Shown here: piece after piece, positions 23,700 through 32,984 of the stretch | Numbering within the stretch: the first letter of the stretch is position 1 | Layout: every line of letters begins with the position of its first letter | Assembly (NCBI GenBank): GCA_045226015.1 | Contig: JBGVBY010000021.1 | Span: 1-64,000, forward strand | DNA: 64,000 nucleotides | DNA from: UBA2450 sp045226015 | GTDB lineage: Bacteria; Bacillota_I; Bacilli_A; RFN20; CAG-826 | Reading direction: 5' to 3' | The notes under the pieces: generated by a model | Told to the model about the DNA's origin: nothing | Databases searched by the model: none | Seen by the model: only the letters and a program-made list of their open reading frames with translations | Made by a program: the position numbers and the translations under genes

Positions 23700-24584
23700 A
23701 TGAACGGAATTATCATCACAAACCAAGACATTGGTCATAACGCTTATAAAATAAAACGATTCACTGAGGAAGCTAAACTTCTCGGTGTTTCTTTAATACA
23801 TCTCATTAACGATGGAACTTTAGGCATTATTAAAGATAACAACATCATTATTAATCTTCCTAAATGTGATTTTGTCATTTATCTAGATAAAGACATATAT
23901 TTAGCAAGACTATTAGAACAAAATGGTTATCGACTATTCAATAAGGCTGATTTCATCAAAATGTGTGATGATAAAAACCTCACAGACATCATGTGCGCGA
24001 ACAAAGGTATTAAAATGCCTAAGACAATATGTGGCCCTTTGTTTTATTCTCCTGAATTAAAAGAAGAAAACCTAAAATTCTTGGATTTTGTAGAACAAGA
24101 ATTAGGATATCCTTTAGTGTTTAAGAAAGTTTATGGATCTCTTGGCCTAGGTATATTTTTAGTCAATAACAAGCAAGAACTCATCTCTTTATATAAGAAA
24201 CACTGTCGTGAACCACTACAATTCCAAGAATATATTGCCACAAGTTACGGCAAATCATTAAGGGTTCTTATAATCAATCAAAAAGTCATTGGAGCGTTTC
24301 AAAGATATAACACAAGCGACTTTAGAAGTAACTTCGGAGAAACCGCTACTAGTAAAGAATATAAACTTGAAGGCAAGTATTTAGAAATCGCTAATAAAAT
24401 CGCCGAAGCATTTAAGGTTGAATACGCTGGTATTGATTTACTTTTTGGAGAAAACGATGAGCCAGTATTATGTGAAATAAATTCCAATGCCTTCTTTGAA
24501 GAATTTGAGAAAACTACTAAAATCAATGTTGCTAAACTCTTCATTGAAATGGTGATAGAAAAGATTAACAATGAACAAAAATAA
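23700..24584 (+). CDS. RimK/LysX-like ATP-grasp ligase
   Basis: A 294-residue ATP-grasp protein of the RimK/LysX group, which form amide bonds to glutamate or other amino acids. Motifs are PLVFKKVYGSLGLGIFLV (ATP loop), QEYIATSYGKSLRVLII and the metal-binding end AGIDLLFGENDEPVLCEINS. It begins 2 nt after the GrpB gene and overlaps the next gene by 14 nt. Substrate unknown. With the neighbouring ATP-grasp it could build a small peptide-like or modified metabolite. Confidence 0.8.
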   Translation: MNGIIITNQDIGHNAYKIKRFTEEAKLLGVSLIHLINDGTLGIIKDNNIIINLPKCDFVIYLDKDIYLARLLEQNGYRLFNKADFIKMCDDKNLTDIMCANKGIKMPKTICGPLFYSPELKEENLKFLDFVEQELGYPLVFKKVYGSLGLGIFLVNNKQELISLYKKHCREPLQFQEYIATSYGKSLRVLIINQKVIGAFQRYNTSDFRSNFGETATSKEYKLEGKYLEIANKIAEAFKVEYAGIDLLFGENDEPVLCEINSNAFFEEFEKTTKINVAKLFIEMVIEKINNEQK

Positions 24585-25494
24585 GAAAAGATTCGAACAT
24601 CATTCAAAAGACTATTCCGGAATCAAAGAATACCCAGTGAATAAAGATTCTGAACTTTTAGAATTTCTTTTGGAAACCTTAAAGGGACAGTCACGTAATT
24701 CTGTTAAATCTCTTTTAACCAACCATCGTGTTTCTATTGATGGAGCGCCTATTTCTCAATATAACTTCAAGCTCTATAAAGGAGATGTTGTTATTATCTC
24801 TAAGACTCCAATTCACAAGAAAACACGCAGCAACCTACCTATAATCTATGAAAATAACGAGATGATTGTTATCAATAAACCAAGTGGTCTATTATCTATC
24901 GCTAGTGATAAAGAAAAAGGATCAACTGCTTATAGGATGCTAACTGATTACGTTCAGCAAAAAGACAAACATAATCGTATATTTGTTGTCCATAGACTTG
25001 ATGAAGACACTTCTGGAGTCCTAATGGTAGCTAAAAATCCAGAACTACAAAAGGCTCTTCAAGATAATTGGAACGATTTAGTTAAATCTCGTGGGTACTA
25101 TGCGATTGTTGACGGCATCATGAAAGAAAAAAGTGGCACGATTAAGTCTTACTTAAAGAAGAATAGCCAAAACATGATGTATTCATCTAAAAAAGCTGGT
25201 GATGGACAGTTCTCTGTAACGCATTACAAAGTTTTAATGGAAAATGGAAACTATTCACTTTTAGATGTTCATATTGATTCAGGTAGAAAAAATCAAATTC
25301 GTGTCCATTTAGGTGATTTAGGTCATAACGTTATCGGAGATGACAAATACGGTAATCCTACTAACCCTATTAAGAGATTAGGCTTGCATGCCTATGAACT
25401 TGTTTTAACTCACCCACTCACAAATAAAGAACTCAAATTTGTCGCGCCTACACCGAAAGAATTTAAAACTCTTTTCCCAAATTTCAATAAATAA
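24571..25494 (+). CDS. RluA-family RNA pseudouridine synthase
   Basis: A 307-residue enzyme converting uridines to pseudouridine in rRNA or tRNA. An N-terminal S4-like RNA-binding part (LLETLKGQSRNSVKSLLTNH) is followed by the catalytic domain with VVHRLDEDTSGVLMVAK, which holds the catalytic Asp, and RKNQIRVHLGDLGHNVIGD. It overlaps the RimK-like gene by 14 nt and is the last gene of the run. The exact target (RluD, RluC or RluA type) cannot be read from the sequence. Confidence 0.92.
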   Translation: MNKNKKRFEHHSKDYSGIKEYPVNKDSELLEFLLETLKGQSRNSVKSLLTNHRVSIDGAPISQYNFKLYKGDVVIISKTPIHKKTRSNLPIIYENNEMIVINKPSGLLSIASDKEKGSTAYRMLTDYVQQKDKHNRIFVVHRLDEDTSGVLMVAKNPELQKALQDNWNDLVKSRGYYAIVDGIMKEKSGTIKSYLKKNSQNMMYSSKKAGDGQFSVTHYKVLMENGNYSLLDVHIDSGRKNQIRVHLGDLGHNVIGDDKYGNPTNPIKRLGLHAYELVLTHPLTNKELKFVAPTPKEFKTLFPNFNK

Positions 25495-25551
25495 GCTTTT
25501 ATCTATTCAAAAATAATTTTTATTTTTCGTTTATAAACTTTTTTGTATGCG

Positions 25552-25557
25552 TATAAT
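25552..25557 (+). promoter_or_regulatory. -10 box of the DUF1538 gene, very short leader
   Basis: TATAAT ends 9 nt before ATG 25567, with no Shine-Dalgarno between. The transcript probably begins at or within a few bases of the start codon. Confidence 0.55.
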
Positions 25558-25566
25558 TTTAAGCAT

Positions 25567-27156
25567 ATGAGAAACAAATATTTAAAGTCGTTTATTAATA
25601 GCGCAATTTCGATCATTCCAATCATTGCGATTATTTACGCTTTATCTTTTGTTTTGTCCGCTAGTGGAGAACAATCTTTAACAAACACTGAATATGTGAT
25701 GTTAGGCATTGGTGCCTTCATCATGATTAGCGGATTATCATTCTTCCAAATAGGTGCTCAAAGTAGCTTGATCAAAATTGGCGAATACATGGGTGCTTCT
25801 TTGTCTAAACAAAAGAAACTCATCATCGTTATCATATTTGCCTTCCTATTAGGCACTCTTATCACATGTGCTGAACCAAGCATCATAATCATGTCTAAGC
25901 AAGTTAATATGAACTCAGTTCTTTTAATTGCATCTATTGCTTGTGGAGTTGGCGTTTTTGTTATCTTAGGAATTATTAGAATTGTTACCCAAAAATCATT
26001 AAACGTGTGGTTTCTTACGTTCTATTTGATTGTTTTTATGCTTATCTGCATCCTTCAAGCAGATGTTAATAATCATCCATATCTACCATTCATTTTTGAC
26101 GCTGGTGGAATTACTACTGGAAGTGCTACTGTTCCATTTATTTTAGCCTTAGGTGCAGGTGTTGCTATGACTAGAGGTGGAGATAAAACTAAAGACAGTT
26201 CTTTCGGTCTAGTTGGATTAGCGTCTATTGGCCCTATTATCACAATGGTGATTTTGATCTTGGCTAAACCTGGTGGATTCTCAGCTTACAACGTCACTGA
26301 ATTACCCGCTATTAATCCTGACTATGTTGATTGGAACTATATCGGTAACCAATTTGTAAGAACCTTGTTGCCTCAAGAAGGTGGTTCTTTAGGATCTATT
26401 ATTGAAGTTTTATTAGCGTTAGCACCAATCTTAATTATTTTCTTCATCTATGAAGCAATCTTTATCAAGTTATCTCTTAAGCGTATCTTTTTCTTATTAA
26501 ACGGTACATTTGTAACATTCTTTGGATTAACGATGTTCCTTTGTGCAGTTGGTTCCACAATGTCTCCAACCGGATTAAAGATGGGCGAACTTATTTCTAA
26601 TTGGCAAGATTGGATTATCATCATTCTCGCCTTTGGAATTGGTTGTGTCACTATTCTATGTGAACCAGCAGTACATGTTCTTACCACTCAAATAGAAGAA
26701 ATTAGTAACGGCGAGCTTAAAAAGAGAACCGTATTATTCTCATTATCAATAGGTGTAGGCGCTGCAATATGTCTATCCATGATTAGAATGCTTTATGGCT
26801 TCTCAATTATGTATTACATCGTTCCTGGATATTTAATATCGCTTGTTATGATGTTTATTGTTCCTGATTTATACACTGCGGTTGCTTTTGACTCTGGTGG
26901 AACAGCTTCTGGACCAATGGCGGTTTCCTTTGTCCTTCCAATGATTATTGGTATATTCAGTGTTAGAACTGGCCAAACATCAAGTGTAGACTTCTATGAA
27001 TCTGCTTTTGGAGTTGTCGCAATGGTAGCTATGACACCAATTCTGTCTATTCAAATACTTGGTACAACAAGTAAAATTAAGAACATCTACGCTTTACGTG
27101 TTATTCGTTCACAAGTTCATGATGGACGTAATGATGAAATCATTCATTTTTGTTAA
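25567..27156 (+). CDS. DUF1538 membrane protein
   Basis: A 529-residue polytopic membrane protein with two repeated halves, each bearing a Gly-rich membrane motif (TCAEPSIIIMSKQVN near residue 100 and LCEPAVHVLTTQIEE near 370; DAGGITTGSATVPFIL near 180 and DSGGTASGPMAVSFVL near 440). This internal duplication is typical of DUF1538. Such genes are often next to PII-like genes, as here (two follow at once), so it may be a transporter gated by PII-type signalling. ATG 25567 is preferred to TTG 25543 because of the -10 box position. Substrate unknown. Confidence 0.82.
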   Translation: MRNKYLKSFINSAISIIPIIAIIYALSFVLSASGEQSLTNTEYVMLGIGAFIMISGLSFFQIGAQSSLIKIGEYMGASLSKQKKLIIVIIFAFLLGTLITCAEPSIIIMSKQVNMNSVLLIASIACGVGVFVILGIIRIVTQKSLNVWFLTFYLIVFMLICILQADVNNHPYLPFIFDAGGITTGSATVPFILALGAGVAMTRGGDKTKDSSFGLVGLASIGPIITMVILILAKPGGFSAYNVTELPAINPDYVDWNYIGNQFVRTLLPQEGGSLGSIIEVLLALAPILIIFFIYEAIFIKLSLKRIFFLLNGTFVTFFGLTMFLCAVGSTMSPTGLKMGELISNWQDWIIIILAFGIGCVTILCEPAVHVLTTQIEEISNGELKKRTVLFSLSIGVGAAICLSMIRMLYGFSIMYYIVPGYLISLVMMFIVPDLYTAVAFDSGGTASGPMAVSFVLPMIIGIFSVRTGQTSSVDFYESAFGVVAMVAMTPILSIQILGTTSKIKNIYALRVIRSQVHDGRNDEIIHFC

Positions 27157-27165
27157 GGTATAAAT

Positions 27166-27564
27166 ATGGCAAAGAAAGAAACAAAAAAGAACAATTCTAA
27201 ACAAGCTCGTTTTGAAGATCGTGAAGACCTCAGAAAGTTATACCTTTACACGATTATTGTTCCTCGTGGACACGGCGATAACATCATCCGTATCTTAAAA
27301 ACGAATAAGAGCAGCGCTCAATTCTTTCAAATGGGAGAAGGCACTGCCAGTAGTAAAATCAGAGAACTTTTAGACATTGAAGATACAAAGAAAGATATCG
27401 TTTATTCTGTTGTCAGTGGTGAAGCAGTCAAATATATCAAAAAAGAATTAGATGCTTATTTCTTAGCGAGTAGAAGAAATAGAGGTATTGCATATACCAT
27501 TCCATTAACCGCTTTAGTGGGGGTTAAAATGTACAAATTCTTCACTCAAACAGTTAGGGGGTAA
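27166..27564 (+). CDS. PII-like signalling protein, first copy
   Basis: A 132-residue protein with a Lys-rich N-terminal tail of about 20 residues and a ferredoxin-like PII fold afterwards (LYLYTIIVPRGHGDNIIRIL, then DIEDTKKDIVYSVVSGE). The classical T-loop tyrosine motif of GlnB/GlnK is not seen, so it is PII-like rather than a nitrogen-regulatory PII. It lies 9 nt after the DUF1538 gene and 2 nt before a second PII-like gene. The expected role is controlling the membrane partner. Confidence 0.75.
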   Translation: MAKKETKKNNSKQARFEDREDLRKLYLYTIIVPRGHGDNIIRILKTNKSSAQFFQMGEGTASSKIRELLDIEDTKKDIVYSVVSGEAVKYIKKELDAYFLASRRNRGIAYTIPLTALVGVKMYKFFTQTVRG

Positions 27565-27566
27565 TT

Positions 27567-27890
27567 ATGGCAGAAAAGAATATGAATCACGAAGTGATCG
27601 TGGTAATCGTTAACGAAGGCCATTCAGACAAAGTAATGGACGCTGCTAGAGAAGCAGGAGCAAGAGGTGGTACTATCATCCACGCTCGTGGAAGTGGTAC
27701 AAAAGACATCGAGAAAAAATATGGGGTTGTGATTACTCCTCAAAAAGAAATGCTCTATATTTTAGTGAATGAAAAAATAAGAGATGCAGTCATTTCTTCT
27801 ATCAATAAATCAGTCGGTCTAGAGACTCCAGGACAAGGTATTGTTTTCTCTTTACCAGTGAGCAATATCTCTGGTTTAAAATTAGATTAA
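27567..27890 (+). CDS. PII-family protein, second copy
   Basis: A 107-residue PII-fold protein: EVIVVIVNEGHSDKVMDAAR at the N-terminus, GARGGTIIHARGSG in the T-loop region, then KEMLYILVNEKIRDAVI. The GARGGTI-R-G pattern is that of DUF1538-linked P-II proteins. GGGGG precedes the ATG. It forms a set with the first PII-like gene and DUF1538. A mixed trimer of the two PII proteins is possible but not shown by sequence. Confidence 0.82.
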   Translation: MAEKNMNHEVIVVIVNEGHSDKVMDAAREAGARGGTIIHARGSGTKDIEKKYGVVITPQKEMLYILVNEKIRDAVISSINKSVGLETPGQGIVFSLPVSNISGLKLD

Positions 27891-27963
27891 ATAGGTTATT
27901 TATTACATTCGTTAAAAATACGAATATAATTAATAGTATAAAAATCCAAGGGGGATAATAATT

Positions 27964-28317
27964 ATGCCAGCAAAGAAACCAGTTAAGGCTAAACCAGCTC
28001 CAGCAAAGAAAGCTGCGGTTAAAAAAGCTGTCCCAGCAAAGAAACCAGCAGTTAAGAAAGCTGAACCTGCAAAGAAAGCTCCAGCAAAGAAACCTGCCAA
28101 AAAAGAAGAAGTTAGCTTCCGTACTTATCACTTAGCAAAAAGAGAAGATGGCAAATGGGCAGTTAAATACGCTGGAGGAGAAAAGGCTATCAAATTATTC
28201 GATACTCAAAAAGAGGCATTAGAATATTCTAAGAAGATGGCTAAAAACCAAGACGGCTCCGTTTTAGTTCATAACTCAAAAGGCGCGAACAAAGGCAGAA
28301 TTGCTAAAAAGAGATAA
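27964..28317 (+). CDS. DUF2188 protein with histone-H1-like tail
   Basis: A 117-residue very basic protein. Residues 1-50 are a low-complexity Lys/Ala/Pro tail of repeated PAKK and AVKK units, like histone H1 C-termini and bacterial Hc1-type nucleoid proteins. Residues 52-117 match DUF2188 (YHLAKREDGKWAVKYAGGEKAIKLFD, ending HNSKGANKGRIAKKR). It probably binds nucleic acid and may compact DNA. AAGGGGG precedes the ATG, a TATAAT box lies near 27923, and a strong terminator follows. Confidence 0.8.
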   Translation: MPAKKPVKAKPAPAKKAAVKKAVPAKKPAVKKAEPAKKAPAKKPAKKEEVSFRTYHLAKREDGKWAVKYAGGEKAIKLFDTQKEALEYSKKMAKNQDGSVLVHNSKGANKGRIAKKR

Positions 28318-28336
28318 TCTCTTATACAGAAAAGAA

Positions 28337-28370
28337 AAAAGCGTTGGAATCAAAATCCAGCGCTTTTCTT
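28337..28370. terminator. Strong bidirectional terminator
   Basis: A 12-bp stem AAAAGCGTTGGA/TCCAGCGCTTTT (one G-T pair in RNA) with a 7-nt loop, A-rich left and T-rich right. It separates the DUF2188 gene and typA. Confidence 0.92.
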
Positions 28371-28384
28371 ATATGATAAATGAG

Positions 28385-30217
28385 TTATTCTGCTTCTTGT
28401 GCTCTTTTAACATGAGCCTCGTATTTCTTTCTTTCGGCAGTATTTAAGATCTTCTTTCTCATACGATATGTAGTAGGAGTAATCTCCACTAACTCGTCAG
28501 CGTTAATATAGTCAAGACACGCTTCTAAGGACATCTTACGTGGTGATTTAAGAACAACAGTGGTGTCTTTATTTGATGAACGAACGTTGGTTAAGTTCTT
28601 CTTTTGAGTAACGTTAACCGCAAGATCAAAATCATAACGATGTTCACCAACAATCATACCTTCATACACTTCAGTACCTGGAAGAATAAACATGGTTCCG
28701 CGTTCTTCAGTGTGTTCAATCGCATAAGGTGTAGCTTGTCCTGCCTCAACAGACACAAGAACTCCAATATTTCTTTCTCCAATAGAAGAGGCGGTGATAG
28801 GACGATATTCTTTATACGTGTGAGATAAAATGCCATAACCCTTAGTTAAAGTCATGAAATTAGTCATATATCCTAATAAACCTCTACTAGGAATAACATA
28901 GTTAAGAATAGTGACTGTTTCTTTAGCGTCCATATTGATGAGTTCACCATTACGTTCTCCAATTGTGGTCATAATGTCACCCACAAATTCATTAGGAACA
29001 TCAATTAATAAATCTTCGTATGGTTCGCATTTAACTCCATCAATCTCTTTAATAATAACTTGAGGTTTACTAACTTCGAGTTCAAAGCCTTCTCTTCTCA
29101 TGTTTTCAATTAAAATTGAAAGATGTAACTCACCTCTACCAGAAACAATCCAGCTTTCAGTGTTAATAATACGTTCAACCTTTAAAGCAACATCTTTTTG
29201 AGTTTCTCTAAACAATCTTTCTTCTATTTTTCTAGCAGTTAAAAGTTTTCCATCTCTTCCACTTAATGGAGAAGAGCTTGTTCCGAAAGTCATTTGCAAG
29301 GTTGGCTCATCTAATCTAATTAGTGGAAGAGGATCAACATGACCAAATTGACAGATAGTTTCTCCAACATTAATATCCGCTAATCCAGCTACCGCAACGA
29401 TATCACCAGCATGAGCCTCGTTAATTTCTAGTCTCTTTAATCCTTGGAAACCAAATAATTTAAGCACTCTAAAGTTACTAACTTCGCCATTTAAGCGCGA
29501 TACCGACACGTTATCGTTAACTTTGATGGTTCCTCTTTTAATCGTTCCAATACCAATCCTTCCAACGAAATCGTTGTAATCAAGTAAGGCAACTTGGAGT
29601 TGTAATGGAGAATCTTTATCCATACTTGGAGCTGGGATTTGATCTATGATGGTTTGTAAAACTGCATCCATTCCTTCTACTTGAGAAGCAGGATCACTTG
29701 AATATGATGATGTTCCTTTTAACGCAGAAGTAAATACGGTTTTGAAATCTAAGAATTCATCTGGAGCACCTAATTCAATAAACAAAGTAAGTACTTCGTC
29801 TAAAGTTTTCTCCACATCAATATTTGCTCTATCAACTTTATTGATAACAACAATTGGCTTAACATGAGCTTCTAACGCTTTCTTTAAAACGAATCTAGTT
29901 TGAGGCATTGTGCCTTCAAAAGCATCAACAAGTAATAAACAACCATCCACCATGTTCATAATACGTTCGACTTCTCCTCCAAAGTCAGCGTGACCTGGAG
30001 TGTCTAAAATATTGATCTTAGTGTCTTTATAAATGATGGAAGTAGTTTTTGCTAAGATAGTAATTCCTCTTTCACGTTCAATGTCATTTGAATCCATCGC
30101 ACGATCAGATAATTCTTCATTAGCCCTAAATGTAGCAGATGATTTAAGAAGTTGGTCAACAAGTGTAGTCTTGCCGTGATCAACGTGAGCGATAATTGCA
30201 ATATTTCTTACATCCAT
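28385..30217 (-). CDS. typA: Ribosome-associated GTPase TypA/BipA
   Basis: A 610-residue translational GTPase acting in ribosome assembly and stress. G motifs: AHVDHGKTTL near residue 10, the switch/G2 region ERERGITI, DTPGHADF (G3), NKVDR (G4) and SALKGT (G5). The EF-G-like domains and the TypA-specific C-terminal domain (TNVRSSNKDTTVVLKSPRKM) are complete. AGGAGGG precedes the ATG. The gene is monocistronic. Confidence 0.97.
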   Translation of the reverse strand: MDVRNIAIIAHVDHGKTTLVDQLLKSSATFRANEELSDRAMDSNDIERERGITILAKTTSIIYKDTKINILDTPGHADFGGEVERIMNMVDGCLLLVDAFEGTMPQTRFVLKKALEAHVKPIVVINKVDRANIDVEKTLDEVLTLFIELGAPDEFLDFKTVFTSALKGTSSYSSDPASQVEGMDAVLQTIIDQIPAPSMDKDSPLQLQVALLDYNDFVGRIGIGTIKRGTIKVNDNVSVSRLNGEVSNFRVLKLFGFQGLKRLEINEAHAGDIVAVAGLADINVGETICQFGHVDPLPLIRLDEPTLQMTFGTSSSPLSGRDGKLLTARKIEERLFRETQKDVALKVERIINTESWIVSGRGELHLSILIENMRREGFELEVSKPQVIIKEIDGVKCEPYEDLLIDVPNEFVGDIMTTIGERNGELINMDAKETVTILNYVIPSRGLLGYMTNFMTLTKGYGILSHTYKEYRPITASSIGERNIGVLVSVEAGQATPYAIEHTEERGTMFILPGTEVYEGMIVGEHRYDFDLAVNVTQKKNLTNVRSSNKDTTVVLKSPRKMSLEACLDYINADELVEITPTTYRMRKKILNTAERKKYEAHVKRAQEAE

Positions 30218-30247
30218 ATTCTGCCCTCCTAATAAAAAATCTTTTCT

Positions 30248-30277
30248 AGTATAAGAAAAGACAAAGTATTATTTCAA
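30248..30277 (-). promoter_or_regulatory. typA promoter
   Basis: On the minus strand TTGAAA (30272-30277), an 18-nt spacer and TATACT (30248-30253), about 30 nt before the typA start. Confidence 0.65.
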
Positions 30278-30287
30278 GAGAAATATA

Positions 30288-31127
30288 TTATTTAAATAAA
30301 TCTTTAATGTGATTCTTGCGAATTTTATATACGTCAGACGCTATTTCAATCGCATCTTTTTTACTGACACCTTTATTTATAAAGTATTGAACTTTATCAA
30401 TTATTTCTTGGTCATTATATTCTTCGTTTGATTCATTGCCATTAACCACAATAACCATCTCGCCCTTTAAGGAATCTAAATCCATAGCCACTAATTCCTT
30501 AAGAGTGCCATATATCTTTTCTTCGTTGAGTTTAGTTAATTCTCTCTGGAGAGAAACTTTTCTGTCACCAAGAACTTCATATAGCAACATCATAGTGGTT
30601 TTTATACGATGTGGACTCTCATAGAACACTAAGGTTTCTTGTTTGGATTTCAAAGATAAAAGTTCTTCTTTTGCTTCATTAGGTTTAGCAGAAAGAAATC
30701 CATGGAAATAAAAATGAGCTGTATCTAATCCTGAACTAGTAAGCGCATTTATAAAAGCACATCCGCCTGAAATAACAGACACTGCTATATCGTTTTCAAT
30801 ACATTTTTTACATAAAATGTAACCAGGGTCAGAAATACCAGGATATCCAGCGTCACTCATATATGCAACTTTTTTACCAGCAAGAACTTGTTCAACAATC
30901 TTATTAGACGCTTCAACTTCATTGTGTTCTCTAAGGGAAAATAATGGTTTTGATAAATTGAATTTTCTTAGAAGATCACCTGTATTTCTGGTGTCTTCAG
31001 CGGCCACTAAATCAACTCCACGAATTGTTTCAATAGCACGTTCAGAAAATTCTCCTAAATTGCCAATAGGAGTAGCAATTAAATATAGAACTTTATGTGA
31101 ATCATCAAATGATTTAATTATTTTCAT
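30288..31127 (-). CDS. rsmI: 16S rRNA 2'-O-methyltransferase RsmI
   Basis: A 279-residue tetrapyrrole-methylase-fold enzyme that methylates C1402 of 16S rRNA from SAM. Motifs: LYLIATPIGNLGEFSERAIE, AAEDTRNTG, SDAGYPGISDPGY and FYESPHRI. The start ATG 31127 lies inside the end of the PSP1 gene (14-nt overlap). The longer frame to 31181 is unlikely. It is the last gene of the dnaX operon, in the order seen in Bacillus. Confidence 0.95.
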   Translation of the reverse strand: MKIIKSFDDSHKVLYLIATPIGNLGEFSERAIETIRGVDLVAAEDTRNTGDLLRKFNLSKPLFSLREHNEVEASNKIVEQVLAGKKVAYMSDAGYPGISDPGYILCKKCIENDIAVSVISGGCAFINALTSSGLDTAHFYFHGFLSAKPNEAKEELLSLKSKQETLVFYESPHRIKTTMMLLYEVLGDRKVSLQRELTKLNEEKIYGTLKELVAMDLDSLKGEMVIVVNGNESNEEYNDQEIIDKVQYFINKGVSKKDAIEIASDVYKIRKNHIKDLFK

Positions 31128-31986
31128 CGTTTTCAGGTTTATTAGGTCTTGGTCTAAAACCAGTTTGTTTTTTAAATTCATCTAAAGGTAAGAATTTAGA
31201 ATCTTCTTCATTATCAACCTTCACCATCCTTGAAACAACATTTATTGTTGTAACGGTGTATTCAACTTTATCAATAAAGACTTTAAACCCAACTGGTGGG
31301 AATTCTTTCTTAAGTTCACTATAAGCATCGTCTTCATATTTTAAGCAGCATAATAGCTTTCCACAGTGGCCAGATAACTTAGGAACATTAATTGCGAGCA
31401 TTTGGTTTTTAGCACGGTTGATTGAAATTCCATCAAACTCATTTAAGAAACTAGCACAGCATAAAGGTAATCCGCACATTCCAATGCCTCCAACCATTTT
31501 AGCCTTGTCTCTACTACCAACTTGGCGGAGTTCAATACGAGTGTGGAATCTACTAGCGAGCACCTTTAAAAGCTCGCGGAAATCAACACGATCATCGGCA
31601 ACATATGAGAAGATAACTTTGCTCTTATCTAGTGTGTATTCACATGAAATGAGATTCATATCAATACCTAGACGTTTTACCTCGTTTTTACAAATTTCAA
31701 GGGCATTTTGCGCATCTTTTAGGTTAGTTTCATGTAATTTTTCATCAATATCTGTGGCTTTTCTTAAGATTGGCTTTAAGTTCAATCGAGAACGATATTC
31801 ACTCATTGGCATTGGGTCAATCCAGATGGTTCCAAACTCAGGTCCATGCATTGTTTCAACAACAACTTTGTCTCCCTTTTTGAGCTCTAAATCCTTGTTT
31901 CCAAAAAAGTACGCATGGTTAGAATAATGGAATTTAACACCAGCGAAATTGGTATATCTTTCATTTACATTTATTTCGTTTTCCAT
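31114..31986 (-). CDS. ricT: PSP1-domain protein (YaaT/RicT-like)
   Basis: A 290-residue protein with the PSP1 C-terminal domain. It has the cysteine cluster seen in YaaT homologs: GGIGMCGLPLCCASFL near residue 165 and HCGKLLCCLKYE near 205. In Bacillus the homolog is part of the RicAFT complex that aids RNase Y processing and carries iron-sulfur clusters. Partners RicA and RicF are not in this window. It overlaps rsmI and follows holB by 5 nt. Confidence 0.88.
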   Translation of the reverse strand: MENEINVNERYTNFAGVKFHYSNHAYFFGNKDLELKKGDKVVVETMHGPEFGTIWIDPMPMSEYRSRLNLKPILRKATDIDEKLHETNLKDAQNALEICKNEVKRLGIDMNLISCEYTLDKSKVIFSYVADDRVDFRELLKVLASRFHTRIELRQVGSRDKAKMVGGIGMCGLPLCCASFLNEFDGISINRAKNQMLAINVPKLSGHCGKLLCCLKYEDDAYSELKKEFPPVGFKVFIDKVEYTVTTINVVSRMVKVDNEEDSKFLPLDEFKKQTGFRPRPNKPENDENN

Positions 31987-31991
31987 AACAT

Positions 31992-32984
31992 TTATTCCTT
32001 CATAATTTTGATAATTAAGTGGTCAATCATTAGTGGGACACTTACGTTTAGACTAGCGATGTTTCTTAACTTTAATATTTCCATAAGAGAATTCTCAATA
32101 TGGGGAAGTTTGTCCACTAAAGTAGACAATATTGTACCATAACTTTTTAAACTTATATCTCTATTAGATTTTAAGTTGAGGAGATCTTCAAACACTTCAG
32201 TTAATAAATCAACAAAATATCTAAACTCTTCTTTAGTCTTTAGAATAGGGGTAATTTCTTTCTGAGTGTAATAAATTACATCCTTATAATTGCCACCCTC
32301 CATTTGATCTAATAAACCTAATAGCGCTTTTTTCGCTACTTCATAGTCTTCTTTTTCTTCGCTCTTTTCTAATAAGTCAGTAATGAGTTCAGCGTCGTTA
32401 TAGAAATATGACAACAATTCAGCGTCTTCTTTATTCACTAGTAGTGAAATCGCATCATTAATCACTTTTTCTCTTGGCACACTTCTTAAAGAAAGGGTTT
32501 GGCACCTACTAACAATGGTAGGTAATACATTATTCACATTATTAGTGGTCAAAAAAGCATAGACCGGACTATCTGGTTCTTCTAAGAATTTTAACAACGA
32601 ATTAACTGCTTCAACAGTCATGTTTTCAACTAGGTTAATGATATAAATCATTACTCCCTTAGTTTCAAAAGCAGTTTTTTCAAATCTATTTTCAATATTT
32701 AAAACATCTTCTTTTTTAATAGTGCCTTGGCTACCATCAAGTTTGATGATGTCTGGGTAGTTATCACTATCAATGCGTAAACATGTTATGCAGTTATCAC
32801 ACGCTAGTGGGCTAGGATCATCACATAATAAAGACTTTGCTAAGTATTGAGCAACTTCATAAATAGGGGTTCCTGGATTTCCCACGATTAAATAAGCATG
32901 AGAAACGGTATTGTTCTTAAGCGAATTGAGAAATGTTTGGTATACAACTTTTTGATTATCTTTTAAGTATTTCCCTATTTGCAT
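31992..32984 (-). CDS. holB: DNA polymerase III subunit delta'
   Basis: A 330-residue clamp-loader subunit. It has a degenerate P-loop (IVGNPGTPIYEVAQ in place of GxxGxGK), which is usual for delta', and a zinc-module-like cysteine pair (CDNCITC). The LLKFLEEPDSPVYAFLTTNN and IVSRCQTL motifs follow. It overlaps tmk by 10 nt. It works with the dnaX product in the same operon. Confidence 0.92.
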   Translation of the reverse strand: MQIGKYLKDNQKVVYQTFLNSLKNNTVSHAYLIVGNPGTPIYEVAQYLAKSLLCDDPSPLACDNCITCLRIDSDNYPDIIKLDGSQGTIKKEDVLNIENRFEKTAFETKGVMIYIINLVENMTVEAVNSLLKFLEEPDSPVYAFLTTNNVNNVLPTIVSRCQTLSLRSVPREKVINDAISLLVNKEDAELLSYFYNDAELITDLLEKSEEKEDYEVAKKALLGLLDQMEGGNYKDVIYYTQKEITPILKTKEEFRYFVDLLTEVFEDLLNLKSNRDISLKSYGTILSTLVDKLPHIENSLMEILKLRNIASLNVSVPLMIDHLIIKIMKE

